DNA of 64,000 nucleotides from Pelomonas sp. Root405. GTDB taxonomy: Bacteria > Pseudomonadota > Gammaproteobacteria > Burkholderiales > Burkholderiaceae_C. A program made the position numbers and the translations under genes. Positions 27,096-39,108 of this stretch are shown one piece after another; the first letter of the stretch is position 1; every line of letters starts with the position of its first letter. The notes below the pieces were generated by a model, which ran no database searches, was not told the origin of the DNA, and saw only the letters and a program-made list of their open reading frames with translations. The stretch spans positions 255,056 to 319,055 of the forward strand of contig NZ_LMDU01000014.1 of assembly GCF_001425165.1 (NCBI RefSeq), in the 5' to 3' direction.

Positions 27096-28175
27096 TCAGA
27101 GCTGGTGCTGCCGGGCTTCGAGTTCGCGTTGGCAAAGGCGCTGAAGCAGGGCGGCGTCGCTCAACGCGGCGTCGGCCGGCGAGAGCGCACCGCAGGCGCG
27201 CAGCTCCGCCGCATGCTCCCGCAGCGCGCGTTGCAGCCACAGAGCGCGCCTGAGCGTGCGCGGCGTGCAGGAGCGGCCGCGCAGGTCGTCGTCGAGATCG
27301 CTGCTGTGGGCCTGCCAGGCGGCGGCCAGGTAGAGCCCGCCGGGGGCATCGGCCAGTTCTTGGCGCCAGTGGGCGGCCAAGCCGCGGTAGTGGCCCAGCA
27401 CGCAGGATGTCGCGCCACGGCCGGCCAGGCGGTCGGCCAGTGCCTCATAGGCCTGCGCGGCCAGCTGCTTGAAGGCGATGAAATGGGACAGGGCATCGTC
27501 GTCGTCGTCGCCGGCGTCGAGCAGGGCACCGAACAGGTGGCGGCCTTCGATGCGTTCGGCGGGATGATGCTGCGGGTGGTCCAGGCCGTGGCCGGCGCTG
27601 TTGAGCTGCGTCAGCGGGTCGAAGCGGTAGCAGTAGCCGAAGTCGTAAAGCCAGAGGCGCTCGCCGTCGTCCAGCAGGTTGCCGGCGCTGTAGTCCCACT
27701 CAAAGAAGCCCTGCTCGATCAACGCGCAGCCGCTTTCCAGCAGCGTGCGGGCCTGACGCTCGTTCAACACGCCGGGGTGGCGGCCGGCGATCCAGGGCGA
27801 CACGACGAGGCCGTTGCGCAGGGAGCCGTAAACCGGCGACGCGACGCCGGGCAGCTTCAACGGTGCCAGTTCGGCGTGGCGCTGCAGTTCATTGAGGAAC
27901 GACGTCTCACCGTCCGGATTGCGCACGAGGCACTCCGTACGGGCACGCTTGACAGCCCAGCGGCGGCCCGCGTGGTGCAGGCACAGCACCTCGGCGGTCA
28001 AGCCGCCATCGTGGACGGCCTCGACGCCGGGGCTGCCGGCGTGCAGCGCCTTCAAAGCTGCGACAGGCAAGGGCAGGGCGGCCGCGTTGCCAAAGGCGAA
28101 CTCCGCGCCGCTGGCGATGAAGGCCAGGTTGGCCCGCTGGCGCGCCTCGTCCAGCGTCAGATCAGGCCCGTCCAT
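27096..28175 (-). CDS. Atypical protein-kinase-fold protein, unknown substrate
   Basis: The 359-residue protein is not a named family I recognise, but the kinase-fold landmarks are visible in order: lysine K76 in RRWAVKRAR, a catalytic-loop-like FFEWDYSAGNLL with D161 and N166, and DFG at 178-180 in WLYDFGYCY. The helical C-terminal part resembles small-molecule phosphotransferases more than Ser/Thr kinases. The start (ATG 28175) overlaps the end of the aldo/keto reductase gene by 19 bases, so it is probably the terminal gene of the malKEFG operon. A role in phosphorylating a sugar or lipid is inference only. Confidence 0.6.
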   Translation of the reverse strand: MDGPDLTLDEARQRANLAFIASGAEFAFGNAAALPLPVAALKALHAGSPGVEAVHDGGLTAEVLCLHHAGRRWAVKRARTECLVRNPDGETSFLNELQRHAELAPLKLPGVASPVYGSLRNGLVVSPWIAGRHPGVLNERQARTLLESGCALIEQGFFEWDYSAGNLLDDGERLWLYDFGYCYRFDPLTQLNSAGHGLDHPQHHPAERIEGRHLFGALLDAGDDDDDALSHFIAFKQLAAQAYEALADRLAGRGATSCVLGHYRGLAAHWRQELADAPGGLYLAAAWQAHSSDLDDDLRGRSCTPRTLRRALWLQRALREHAAELRACGALSPADAALSDAALLQRLCQRELEARQHQL

Positions 28176-29035
28176 GCATCGCCATGGCGGTCGAAGGCCG
28201 CGCGGATGGCCACCACCAGTTCTCCGGGCAACGGCCCGCGCTCGACCGCTTCGAGGTTGCGTTGCAGGTTGGCCGGTTTGGCGGTGCCGACGATGGCACT
28301 GGCCACGCCCGTGTGGAAGGCTGCGAAACGCAAGGCCACGTCGGCCCAGTCTTCCTGCGCGATCAGGCCCATGGCGCGGAAGCGGTCCCAGTACTGGCCT
28401 TCGGCGGAGTCAACGGGCCGCTTTGCATGGCGCCACACCGCGCCGGCCAGCGGGCGCTTGGCGATGACGCCGATGCCGGCGTGGTCGGCGCGGGCTGCGC
28501 GGTGCTGCAGATGCGCCTGGTCGCACAGGCTGACCGAGGTTTGCAGGCTGCCGAAGGCGCCGCTGGCAATCGCAAAGTCGATCTCGGCGTTGTCACCCGA
28601 GTAGGCGGCGACGCGCAGCTTGCCGGCGGTGCGGCAGTCGTTCAACGCCCGCACGACGTCGCCTTGTTCGAGCACGTGCAGCGGGCAGGAGTGGAGGTGG
28701 ACGATGTCGAGCCAGTCGGTCTTCATCAACCGCAACGCGCGCTCGACGCCCTGCACGATGCAGTCATACGTCCAGTCCGGCACGCCTTCGACGCCATAGC
28801 CGACCTTGGTGGACAGGATGAACTCCGTGCGGCGCGCGCTGAGATGGCGGCCGATGCGCTCCTCGCTCAGGCCGTAGCCGCGCGCGGTGTCGATGAGGTT
28901 GATGCCGACATCCAGCACATGGTTGAGCAGCGCGCCGGCCTCAGCTTCGGTCGTGCGCTCGTCGTTGATGTGCATGGCGCCGAAGCCGAGCGCAGACACC
29001 TGCAGGCCGGTGTGGCCGAGGGGATTCAGGATCAT
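28157..29035 (-). CDS. Aldo/keto reductase
   Basis: The 292-residue NADPH-dependent oxidoreductase shows the AKR tetrad D49, Y54 (LIDTARGYGLSEERIG), K77 (STKVGYG) and H115 (VHLHSC), with the family start PLGHTGLQVSALGFGAM and C-terminal AIVGTAKPANLQRNL. It reduces aldehydes or sugars of unknown identity. Its ATG overlaps the stop of the GH13 gene as ATGA. The same frame is open for 2 kb upstream but only because it runs antisense-free through the amylase gene; the AKR fold starts at 29035. Confidence 0.87.
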   Translation of the reverse strand: MILNPLGHTGLQVSALGFGAMHINDERTTEAEAGALLNHVLDVGINLIDTARGYGLSEERIGRHLSARRTEFILSTKVGYGVEGVPDWTYDCIVQGVERALRLMKTDWLDIVHLHSCPLHVLEQGDVVRALNDCRTAGKLRVAAYSGDNAEIDFAIASGAFGSLQTSVSLCDQAHLQHRAARADHAGIGVIAKRPLAGAVWRHAKRPVDSAEGQYWDRFRAMGLIAQEDWADVALRFAAFHTGVASAIVGTAKPANLQRNLEAVERGPLPGELVVAIRAAFDRHGDAWTGLI

Positions 29036-31416
29036 GGATTGACGAGCACCCGGCCGAACAGCGGCGGCACGGTCAGTTGGATGCCGTGGTTCTTGACGGT
29101 GACGTCTTCGCCCCCCAGCGCGTCGCGCAGACGGCCCGATTCGAAAGGCACGACGACGCTCACGGTCTGGGGTGCGGTGCTGTTGTTGGTGGCCGTGATG
29201 GCCCAGGTCTTGCCGTCCTGGCGGGCCAGCACGACGACGTGCTTGTCCGCGTGCAGCGGCGCACTCAGCGAGCCGTGGCGCAGCACGGGCAGGTCGTGCC
29301 GCAGTTTCGTGAGCCGCTTGAAGTCGGCCAGCAGTGCCTCGTCCGGCTTGCCGCCTTCGTCGGCCCAGGGATAGGGCGCGCGGTTGAAGGGGTCGTCGCC
29401 GCCGCCGAGGCCCACTTCGTCGCCGTAATAGATGGTGGGCGAGCCGGGATAGGTCATCTGGAAGAAGACGGCCAGGCGCAGACGTTGCTTGGCAAGCTTC
29501 AGCGCCACAGCGTTGCCGTCGTCTTGATAGCCGAAGTGGTGCAGCGCGCGCGCCTGGTCGTGCGTGGACAGCAGGTTCATCAGCGCATACAGCGCCTGCT
29601 TGGGATAGGCCTCGCGCATCAGCTCCAGGTTGGCATAGGCCTCGCGCGCGGGCTTGCCGGCGGCGTAGTCCAGCACGGCGTTGCGGAAGATGTAGTTCAT
29701 CGTCGAGTCGAACATGTCTCCCAGCAAGTACTTGCTCGCGTCGAACCAGGTCTCGGCCACCGTCAGCGCGTCGGGATTCTTTTTCTTGACCGCCGCTCGC
29801 CATTCGCGCCAGAAGTCGTCGGGCACCCAGGGCGCCACGTCCATGCGCCAGCCGGCGGCGCCGCGGTCCAGCCAGTAGTTGGTCACCGAGTCGGGGTCGC
29901 GGTAGGCGTAGGCGCGCCAGGACGGGTCGTCCTTGTCCAACTCCGGCAGGTCCTTGACGCCCACCCAACCCTGGAACTGCTTGTCCGGGTCGGTCTCTTC
30001 GGGCTTGAACTTGAACCAGCTCGCATACGGCGACGCCGGGTTGATCTTGCCGCCGTCGAAGGCGCCGCCCGCAGGGAAATTGCCGAAGCGGTTGAAGTAG
30101 GGCGAGTCGCTGCCGACGTGGTTCAGCGACGTGTCGGGGATGACGCGGATGCCGCGCTTCGCCGCTTCGGCGCACAAGCGCACGAAGTCGTCGTTCGTGC
30201 CGAAGGCCGGGTCGATCTGCTTGTAGTCGGCGGCGTCGTACTTGTGGTTGCTGGGCGCGCGGAACACCGGCGTCAGGTAGAGGGCGTTGGCGCCCAGGCC
30301 CTTGATGTAGTCCAGCTTCTCGATGAGGCCGGCCAGGTCGCCGCCGAAGAAGTCGTTGTTGAAGAGCTTGTCGGAGCCATCGCCCGTGCCGGGCTTGAAG
30401 GGCTTCTCGTTCCACCGGGCGTGGCGCTCGACGTCGCGATCCTGGTAGCGGTCCTGCGGCCGGCCGCCACCGGGGCGCGGGTCGTTGGCCTTGTCGCCGT
30501 TGCGAAAGCGCTCGGGGAAGACGTAGTAGTAGACGATGTCCTGGGCCCAGGCCGGCACCTCGAAACCGGGCGCGTGGATGGTCTGGCGGTAGCGGCGCAC
30601 GCGGTTCAGGTTGGCCGGCAGGCGTTCGACCGAGGCGGGGCCCATCGAGCCCTTTTCGCGGGTCCAGTAGATGGCGTCCTTGTTGTTCTGCAGCGCGTAC
30701 TTGCCCTGGTCGGTTTCGATCTCGAACCAGTAGCCGTAGATGCCGGTCGCGGTGAAGCTGTAGCTCGCGGTGAAGCCGGTGCCCATGCCGCGCGACTGTG
30801 GCGTCATGTCGATGCGCGCGACCGGCTCGTAGGCCAGCTGTTCCTGGTTGCCCGTCATCTGGCGGCGCTCGATGACAAGGGTGGCGCGCTTGAGGCCGGG
30901 CACCTGGTTGCCGACGGTGAAGCGCATCTCCGTGCCGGCCGGCTGGGCGCCGAAGGGCGTCTTGAACTCGGCATTGCGCGAGTCGAAGTGCGTCGTCAGC
31001 GCGGCACGGTCGGTGATGGGCTTGGGCGGCGTGGGCTTGAAGGTCCTGGGGCCGACGTCGAGCCGCGGCGTGCCGTCGGCGGCGAAGCTCAGGCGCAAGG
31101 TGTGCTTGCCGTTGAAGTCCCGCCGGATGTTGCCGGGCCCACCGCGTGCCGGGTCGCCTTTGGCATCGCCGCCGAGGGTGAGGGCGGGCGTCCACTCCTC
31201 GTCGGCGAGCTTGAACTCCTGCCGGCCCTTGGCCTTGAGGTTCAGGAAGTAGGCGGTGCAGCGGTACTCGAACGCCTGCTCGTCCTGGGCGGCCCAGTTG
31301 TTGAGGCCACCGCGCAGATAGAGCGTGGCGTCGCCGAGCGGCGCGGGCTTGCAGGGCGCAGCAAGGGCAGGGGCGAGCGAAAGCAGCGCTGAGCACAGCG
31401 CAATCATCTTGAACAT
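29032..31416 (-). CDS. Secreted multidomain GH13 alpha-amylase/neopullulanase
   Basis: The 794-residue exported enzyme has a signal peptide (MFKMIALCSALLSLAPALAAP) and about 250 residues of N-terminal beta domains, the first reminiscent of starch/glycogen-binding modules (LYLRGGLNNWA). The GH13 barrel follows: SLNHVG, D526 (GWRMDVAPW), E555 (TVAETW), D620 (LSTHDQAR). The C-terminal sheet domain ends at the gene end. It starts five bases after malG stops, so it is part of the maltodextrin transport operon and probably generates import substrates in the periplasm. Confidence 0.9.
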   Translation of the reverse strand: MFKMIALCSALLSLAPALAAPCKPAPLGDATLYLRGGLNNWAAQDEQAFEYRCTAYFLNLKAKGRQEFKLADEEWTPALTLGGDAKGDPARGGPGNIRRDFNGKHTLRLSFAADGTPRLDVGPRTFKPTPPKPITDRAALTTHFDSRNAEFKTPFGAQPAGTEMRFTVGNQVPGLKRATLVIERRQMTGNQEQLAYEPVARIDMTPQSRGMGTGFTASYSFTATGIYGYWFEIETDQGKYALQNNKDAIYWTREKGSMGPASVERLPANLNRVRRYRQTIHAPGFEVPAWAQDIVYYYVFPERFRNGDKANDPRPGGGRPQDRYQDRDVERHARWNEKPFKPGTGDGSDKLFNNDFFGGDLAGLIEKLDYIKGLGANALYLTPVFRAPSNHKYDAADYKQIDPAFGTNDDFVRLCAEAAKRGIRVIPDTSLNHVGSDSPYFNRFGNFPAGGAFDGGKINPASPYASWFKFKPEETDPDKQFQGWVGVKDLPELDKDDPSWRAYAYRDPDSVTNYWLDRGAAGWRMDVAPWVPDDFWREWRAAVKKKNPDALTVAETWFDASKYLLGDMFDSTMNYIFRNAVLDYAAGKPAREAYANLELMREAYPKQALYALMNLLSTHDQARALHHFGYQDDGNAVALKLAKQRLRLAVFFQMTYPGSPTIYYGDEVGLGGGDDPFNRAPYPWADEGGKPDEALLADFKRLTKLRHDLPVLRHGSLSAPLHADKHVVVLARQDGKTWAITATNNSTAPQTVSVVVPFESGRLRDALGGEDVTVKNHGIQLTVPPLFGRVLVNP

Positions 31417-31421
31417 GGGAA

Positions 31422-32312
31422 TCAGCCTTTCACGCCGCCCGCGGTGAGACCGGACACGATCCAGCGCTGGGCCAGCAGGAAGACCAGCGTGATCGGCAGG
31501 CCCGACAGCACGGCCGCCGCCGCGAAGTCGCCCCATAGGAAACGCTGGTCATGCAGGAAGTATTTGGAGCCCACCGCGAGCGTCAGGTTGCCCTCTTCAC
31601 GCAGCAGGATGGACGCCACCGGGTACTCGATGATGGTGCCGATGAAGGCCAGCACGAAGACCACCATCAGGATGGGAATGGCCATGGGCAGCAGCACGCG
31701 CGAGAAGGCCTGCCAGTGCGTCGCGCCGTCGACCTTGGCGTTTTCCTCGATCTCGACGGGGATGGTCTCGAAGTAGCCCTTGATCGTCCACACGTGCGTG
31801 GCGATGCCGCCGAGGTAGGCCAGCACCAGGCCGGCATGCGTCTCGATGCCGAGGGCCGGCACATAGGTGCCGATGGTCTCGAAGATGGCGTAGATGGCCA
31901 CCAGCGCCAGCACCGGGGGGAACATCTGCAGCAGCAGCATGCCGTTGAGCACCGGCTTGTCGAAGCGGAACTTCATGCGCGCAAACGCATAGGCCGCGCT
32001 GGTGGAGATGGCGACGATGAGGAAGGCCGAGATGGTGGCGATCTTGATCGAGTTCCACAGCCAGGTCAGCACAGGGAAGGGCGGCTGCACGAGGCTGCCG
32101 TCCGGCGCTTGATACGGGATGCCAAGCGCCAGCTTCCAATGCTCCAGGCTGATCTCGGTCGGGATCAGGCTGCCGGTGGCGAAGTTGCCGGGCCGCAGCG
32201 AGATGGACACGACCGCGAGCAGCGGGAAGATGGTGATGGCGATGAAGATCCACATCACCGCGTGACCGGCGAAGGTGCGCCAGCGGGCTTGTTTGCCGAG
32301 GACGATGGCCAT
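31422..32312 (-). CDS. malG: Maltose/maltodextrin ABC transporter permease MalG
   Basis: The 296-residue inner membrane protein has six predicted helices (first [20 protein letters not shown]) and the EAA loop [20 protein letters not shown] that docks on MalK. The periplasmic insertion [19 protein letters not shown] and the C-terminal [15 protein letters not shown] match MalG, whose tail reaches the MalK/MalF interface. It is separated from malF by 104 bases holding a long inverted repeat, unlike the ATGA joints elsewhere in the operon. Confidence 0.93.
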   Translation of the reverse strand: MAIVLGKQARWRTFAGHAVMWIFIAITIFPLLAVVSISLRPGNFATGSLIPTEISLEHWKLALGIPYQAPDGSLVQPPFPVLTWLWNSIKIATISAFLIVAISTSAAYAFARMKFRFDKPVLNGMLLLQMFPPVLALVAIYAIFETIGTYVPALGIETHAGLVLAYLGGIATHVWTIKGYFETIPVEIEENAKVDGATHWQAFSRVLLPMAIPILMVVFVLAFIGTIIEYPVASILLREEGNLTLAVGSKYFLHDQRFLWGDFAAAAVLSGLPITLVFLLAQRWIVSGLTAGGVKG

Positions 32313-32330
32313 TCAGAACTCCGAATACTT

Positions 32331-32402
32331 AACCACAGCGGCACAGAGACACAGAGGCCATGCAGAGAAGGCTTTTCTCTGTGTCTCCGTGCCTCTGTGG
32401 TT
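32331..32402. repeat. Long inverted repeat in the malF-malG gap
   Basis: AACCACAGCGGCACAGAG plus ACACAGAG (32331-32357) is the reverse complement, with one mismatch, of 32376-32402 (CTCTGTGTCTCCGTGCC, then TCTGTGGTT). The loop is about 20 bases. This CACAGAGACACAGAG element is a well-known widespread intergenic repeat in many proteobacteria. Transcribed, it would give a hairpin of about 26 pairs between two cistrons of one operon. Confidence 0.85.
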
Positions 32403-32416
32403 GCATTTCCTGCATT

Positions 32417-33997
32417 TCATTTCTGCGCCTTGGCGGACATGCGAAGGTTGACTAGCGACAAGGCCGCCACCAGGAAGAAGATCAGCGTCGAGATCGCCGC
32501 AGCCAGGCCGAAGTCCGAGCCCGAGTCCTTGAAGGCGATGCGGTAGGTGTAGCTGACGAGGATGTCGGTCTGGCCCGCCGGCAGCTTGGTGGACAGGAAG
32601 TCCGGCCGGCCATCGGTCAACAGGGCGATCAGGACGAAGTTGTTGAAGTTGAACGCGAAGGCGCTCACCAGCAGCGGCGCGAGTGGCTTGATGATGAGCG
32701 GCGCGGTGATCTTGAAGAAGTTGGTGAACGGGCTGGCGCCGGCCAGGGCCGAGGCCTCGTACAGGTCCGCCGGAATTGCCTTCAGCAGCCCTGAGCACAG
32801 GATCATGATGTAGGGGTAGCCCAGCCACACATTGACGATGAGCAGCATCGTCTTGGCGAGATAGGGGTCCGCGAACCACGCCGGCTTGACGCCGAACAGC
32901 GCGTCCAGGATGGCGTTGATCTCGCCGAAGTTCTGGTTGAACAGGCCCTTGAAGACGAGGATGGAGATGAAACCCGGCACCGCATACGGCAGGAACAGCA
33001 GCGTGCGGTAGGTGGTGCGGTACTTCATGCCCTCCCAGTTCAGCAGCACGGCGAACAGCATGCCGATGGCGGTGGCGAAGGCGACGGTCAGTGCCGAGAA
33101 CACCACGGTCCACGTGAAGATGGACAGGAAGGGCCCGCGGAACTCGGCGTCGAACAGCATGCGCGTGTAGTTCGCCATGCCGATGAAGGCCTTGAAGCCG
33201 GGCTGCAGCACTTCGCCGGACGCGGATTCGAAGAAGCCGGTCTCGCGGTTGGGCTGGAAGACGGCGCCGTCGGCGTTGCGGGTCAGGCTGTCGTCGGCAT
33301 TCGCTGTCCACTGCGGCTTGACGGGACCGAACTCGCGCAGGCCGAGGTAGTGCAGCTCGGTCTTGTCGGGCGCCACGAGCACGAGCTTGGCCAGCGCGTC
33401 GCGGTGCTGGATCAGCTCGGGCAAGGGCAGGGCGGCATCTGGCGGTGTGCTCGCAGCGTCCGCTGCCACGATGTCCACGCGCAAAGGCTTGCCGGCGCGC
33501 AGTGCCAGCGGTGGCGACACCCACTGCGGATGGGCTTCGCCTTCGGTTTTCAGCACCAGTCGGTACTCGGCGCCGCTGGCATGCAGGCTGTAGGCCAGCA
33601 CGCGCTCTTCCACCGCGTCCCGCTGTTCCAGCAGGTACTCGCGCACGCGGCTCTCGCTGAGCAGGTGGATGCTGGAATAGTTCGTCAGGCCGATCTGCGC
33701 CGTATAGACGAGCGGAAAGGCGATGAAGACCAGCATGCCGGCCACGCCGGGGAAGAGGTAGCGCCAGGCAAAGCCGCCGCGGCTCAGATAGACATAGAAG
33801 CCCGCCGTGAACAGCAGCAGCACGCCCGCGGCCCAGGTGGCCTGGCCGGTCGTGTAGATCAGGAAGACGAGATACAGCGCGCCGAGCATGCCGGCAATGG
33901 CGAGCGGCCAGTGCAGCCACCTGGCCAGCTTCTCGGTCGGCGAGGGCGGCAGCGTCGTGTAGGCGCCTTGGCCGAGGGATGAGGACAAGGCAGTCAT
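32417..33997 (-). CDS. malF: Maltose/maltodextrin ABC transporter permease MalF
   Basis: The 526-residue membrane protein matches MalF in layout: two or three N-terminal helices (PLAIAGMLGALYLVFLIY, LLLFTAGFYVYLS), a large periplasmic P2-like loop (about residues 115-290) ahead of the channel helices, and an EAA loop (DLYEASALAGASPFTNFFKITAPLI). The end is a permease helix VFF-type stretch, then LSLVNLRMSAKAQK. The start overlaps the malE stop as ATGA. Confidence 0.92.
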   Translation of the reverse strand: MTALSSSLGQGAYTTLPPSPTEKLARWLHWPLAIAGMLGALYLVFLIYTTGQATWAAGVLLLFTAGFYVYLSRGGFAWRYLFPGVAGMLVFIAFPLVYTAQIGLTNYSSIHLLSESRVREYLLEQRDAVEERVLAYSLHASGAEYRLVLKTEGEAHPQWVSPPLALRAGKPLRVDIVAADAASTPPDAALPLPELIQHRDALAKLVLVAPDKTELHYLGLREFGPVKPQWTANADDSLTRNADGAVFQPNRETGFFESASGEVLQPGFKAFIGMANYTRMLFDAEFRGPFLSIFTWTVVFSALTVAFATAIGMLFAVLLNWEGMKYRTTYRTLLFLPYAVPGFISILVFKGLFNQNFGEINAILDALFGVKPAWFADPYLAKTMLLIVNVWLGYPYIMILCSGLLKAIPADLYEASALAGASPFTNFFKITAPLIIKPLAPLLVSAFAFNFNNFVLIALLTDGRPDFLSTKLPAGQTDILVSYTYRIAFKDSGSDFGLAAAISTLIFFLVAALSLVNLRMSAKAQK

Positions 33998-35159
33998 TTG
34001 TTCAGCAGCATCCGTGCGGCGGCGCCGTCAAGCGCGTCCTTCGGTGATTGCAGTCCGTTGGTGATGGCTTCCAGCGCCGCGTCCATCGCGGTCCAGAAGC
34101 GGCCGACCTCGGGGATGTTGGGAATGGGTGCGCCGTTGCGCGCATTGGTCATACTGGCCGCGATCAGCGGGTTGACCGACAGCTCGGCATAGAAGGCCTT
34201 GTTAGCCGGCACGCCGATGGGCACGTCGGCGTCCAGCACCTTCAGCGCCTCGGGGCGCATCAGGTGGTTCTCGATGAACTCCTTGGCGATGTCCTTGTTC
34301 TTCGACGGCGCTGAGATCATGCAACCGAGCACGCCGACAAAGCTCTTGCTCGGCTTGCCGGCGACGACCGCCGGGATGGGGGCGACGCCGATGTCGATCT
34401 TGGCGCTCCGGGCGTTGTCCCAGGCCCAGGGGCCGGAGATCATCATGGCCACCTCGCCCCGGGCAAAGGCGGATTCCATCTCGGAGTAGCGCGCGCCCTT
34501 GGGCATGTGCCCGCCCTTGATGAGGCGTTCGATCATCAGCGCGCCGGCCAGTGCGCCTTCGTTGTTGACCTTGACCTGGGTCGAGTCGAAATCGCCCTGC
34601 GCGTCACGTTCGAAGATCTTGCCGCCTGCACCGGCCAGCATGGGCCAGGTGAAGAAGCTCTTGTTGTAATCCCACAGCACGGCGCTCTTGCCGTCGGCCT
34701 TGAGCTCCTTGTCGATGGCGATGACCTCGTCCCAGGTCTCGGGCGGCTTCGGCACCAGGGCCTTGTTGTAGATCAGCCCTGTCGTCTCGATGGCTATCGG
34801 GTAACCCCAGATGCGGCCGCGGTAGCTCAGCGCCGTCCAGGCCTGGTCCTCGGACTCGGCCTTCAGCTTGGCCGAAGGGCGCAGCGGCGTCAGCAGGCCG
34901 GCCTTGGCCCATTCGCCGATGCGGTCATGCGGCCAGCAGAAGATGTCCGGGCCCTTGCCGGCACCGGCGGCCTGCTGGAACTTGTCGGTGGCGTCAACCG
35001 GGTGCTCGACGACGACCTTGACGCCCGAGGCCTTCTCGAAGGCGTCGCCGACCTTCTGCAGGCCGTTGTAGGCCTTGTCGCCATTGATCCAGACGAGCAG
35101 CTTGGGCGATGCAGCCAGCGCAGGCGCTGCCATCAGCGCGGCCACCAGGGGCAGCCACT

Positions 35160-35163
<4 letters not shown>
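33994..35163 (-). CDS. malE: Maltodextrin-binding protein MalE
   Basis: The 389-residue periplasmic protein has a signal peptide (MKWLPLVAALMAAPALAAS) and follows E. coli MalE closely by eye: KLLVWINGDKAYNGLQKVGDAF, VVVEHPVDATDKF, GPDIFCWPHDRIGEWAKAGLL, MMISGPWAWDNA and PSKSFVGVLGCMIS. Aromatic sugar-stacking positions around WAWDN are kept. It binds maltose and maltodextrins and delivers them to MalFGK. Its ATG overlaps the malK stop (ATGA). Confidence 0.94.
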
Positions 35164-36284
<1,121 letters not shown>

Positions 36285-36333
36285 TTCTAACCTTTCAGTC
36301 GCCGGGCGTCCCCTTGCGGAACTACGCCGGCTT

Positions 36334-36348
36334 GTCTCATCATGAGAC
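36334..36348. promoter_or_regulatory. Perfect palindrome upstream of malK
   Basis: GTCTCATCATGAGAC has seven-base arms about a single central base and lies 50 bases before the malK start. It has a different sequence from the TGTAGT family, so it may bind a second regulator. The 300-base divergent region contains no gene. Confidence 0.45.
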
Positions 36349-36486
36349 GGCTAAATTTCTGTTGTTTGGCCGCCTTTGTAGACAATATACAGCTGACATT
36401 CGCCAGGAACAACAGCAACTACCCGACTGATTCTTCAGGAAAGCCTTGAAAATCAATGGTTTGCAAAACGATACGGGTTTCCCCGA

Positions 36487-36501
36487 TGTAGTCAAACTAC
36501 A
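36487..36501. promoter_or_regulatory. Candidate HexR-like operator before glgP (best match)
   Basis: TGTAGTCAAACTACA has perfect six-base arms around CAA, the most symmetrical member of the set. It lies 84 bases upstream of glgP, in the malK-glgP divergent region, and could affect both directions. Confidence 0.6.
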
Positions 36502-36584
36502 CAACAGGTCGGAGCTGCCCGATACTTAGTCCAACGCTGACCTTCGAGTAGCATTCTTGCCCCCGTCGCAGGGGGCCGGCACTG

Positions 36585-39104
<2,520 letters not shown>

Positions 39105-39108
39105 ACTG

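Noticed and set aside
29077-31392. 771-codon plus-strand frame opposite the secreted amylase
   Set aside because: Valine/arginine-rich shadow with no domain; the minus-strand GH13 has intact catalytic residues.
28157-31396. Very long minus-strand open frame spanning the reductase and amylase genes
   Set aside because: The 5' two thirds runs in another frame of the GH13 gene and is arginine/proline-rich shadow; only the reductase portion from 29035 shows a domain.
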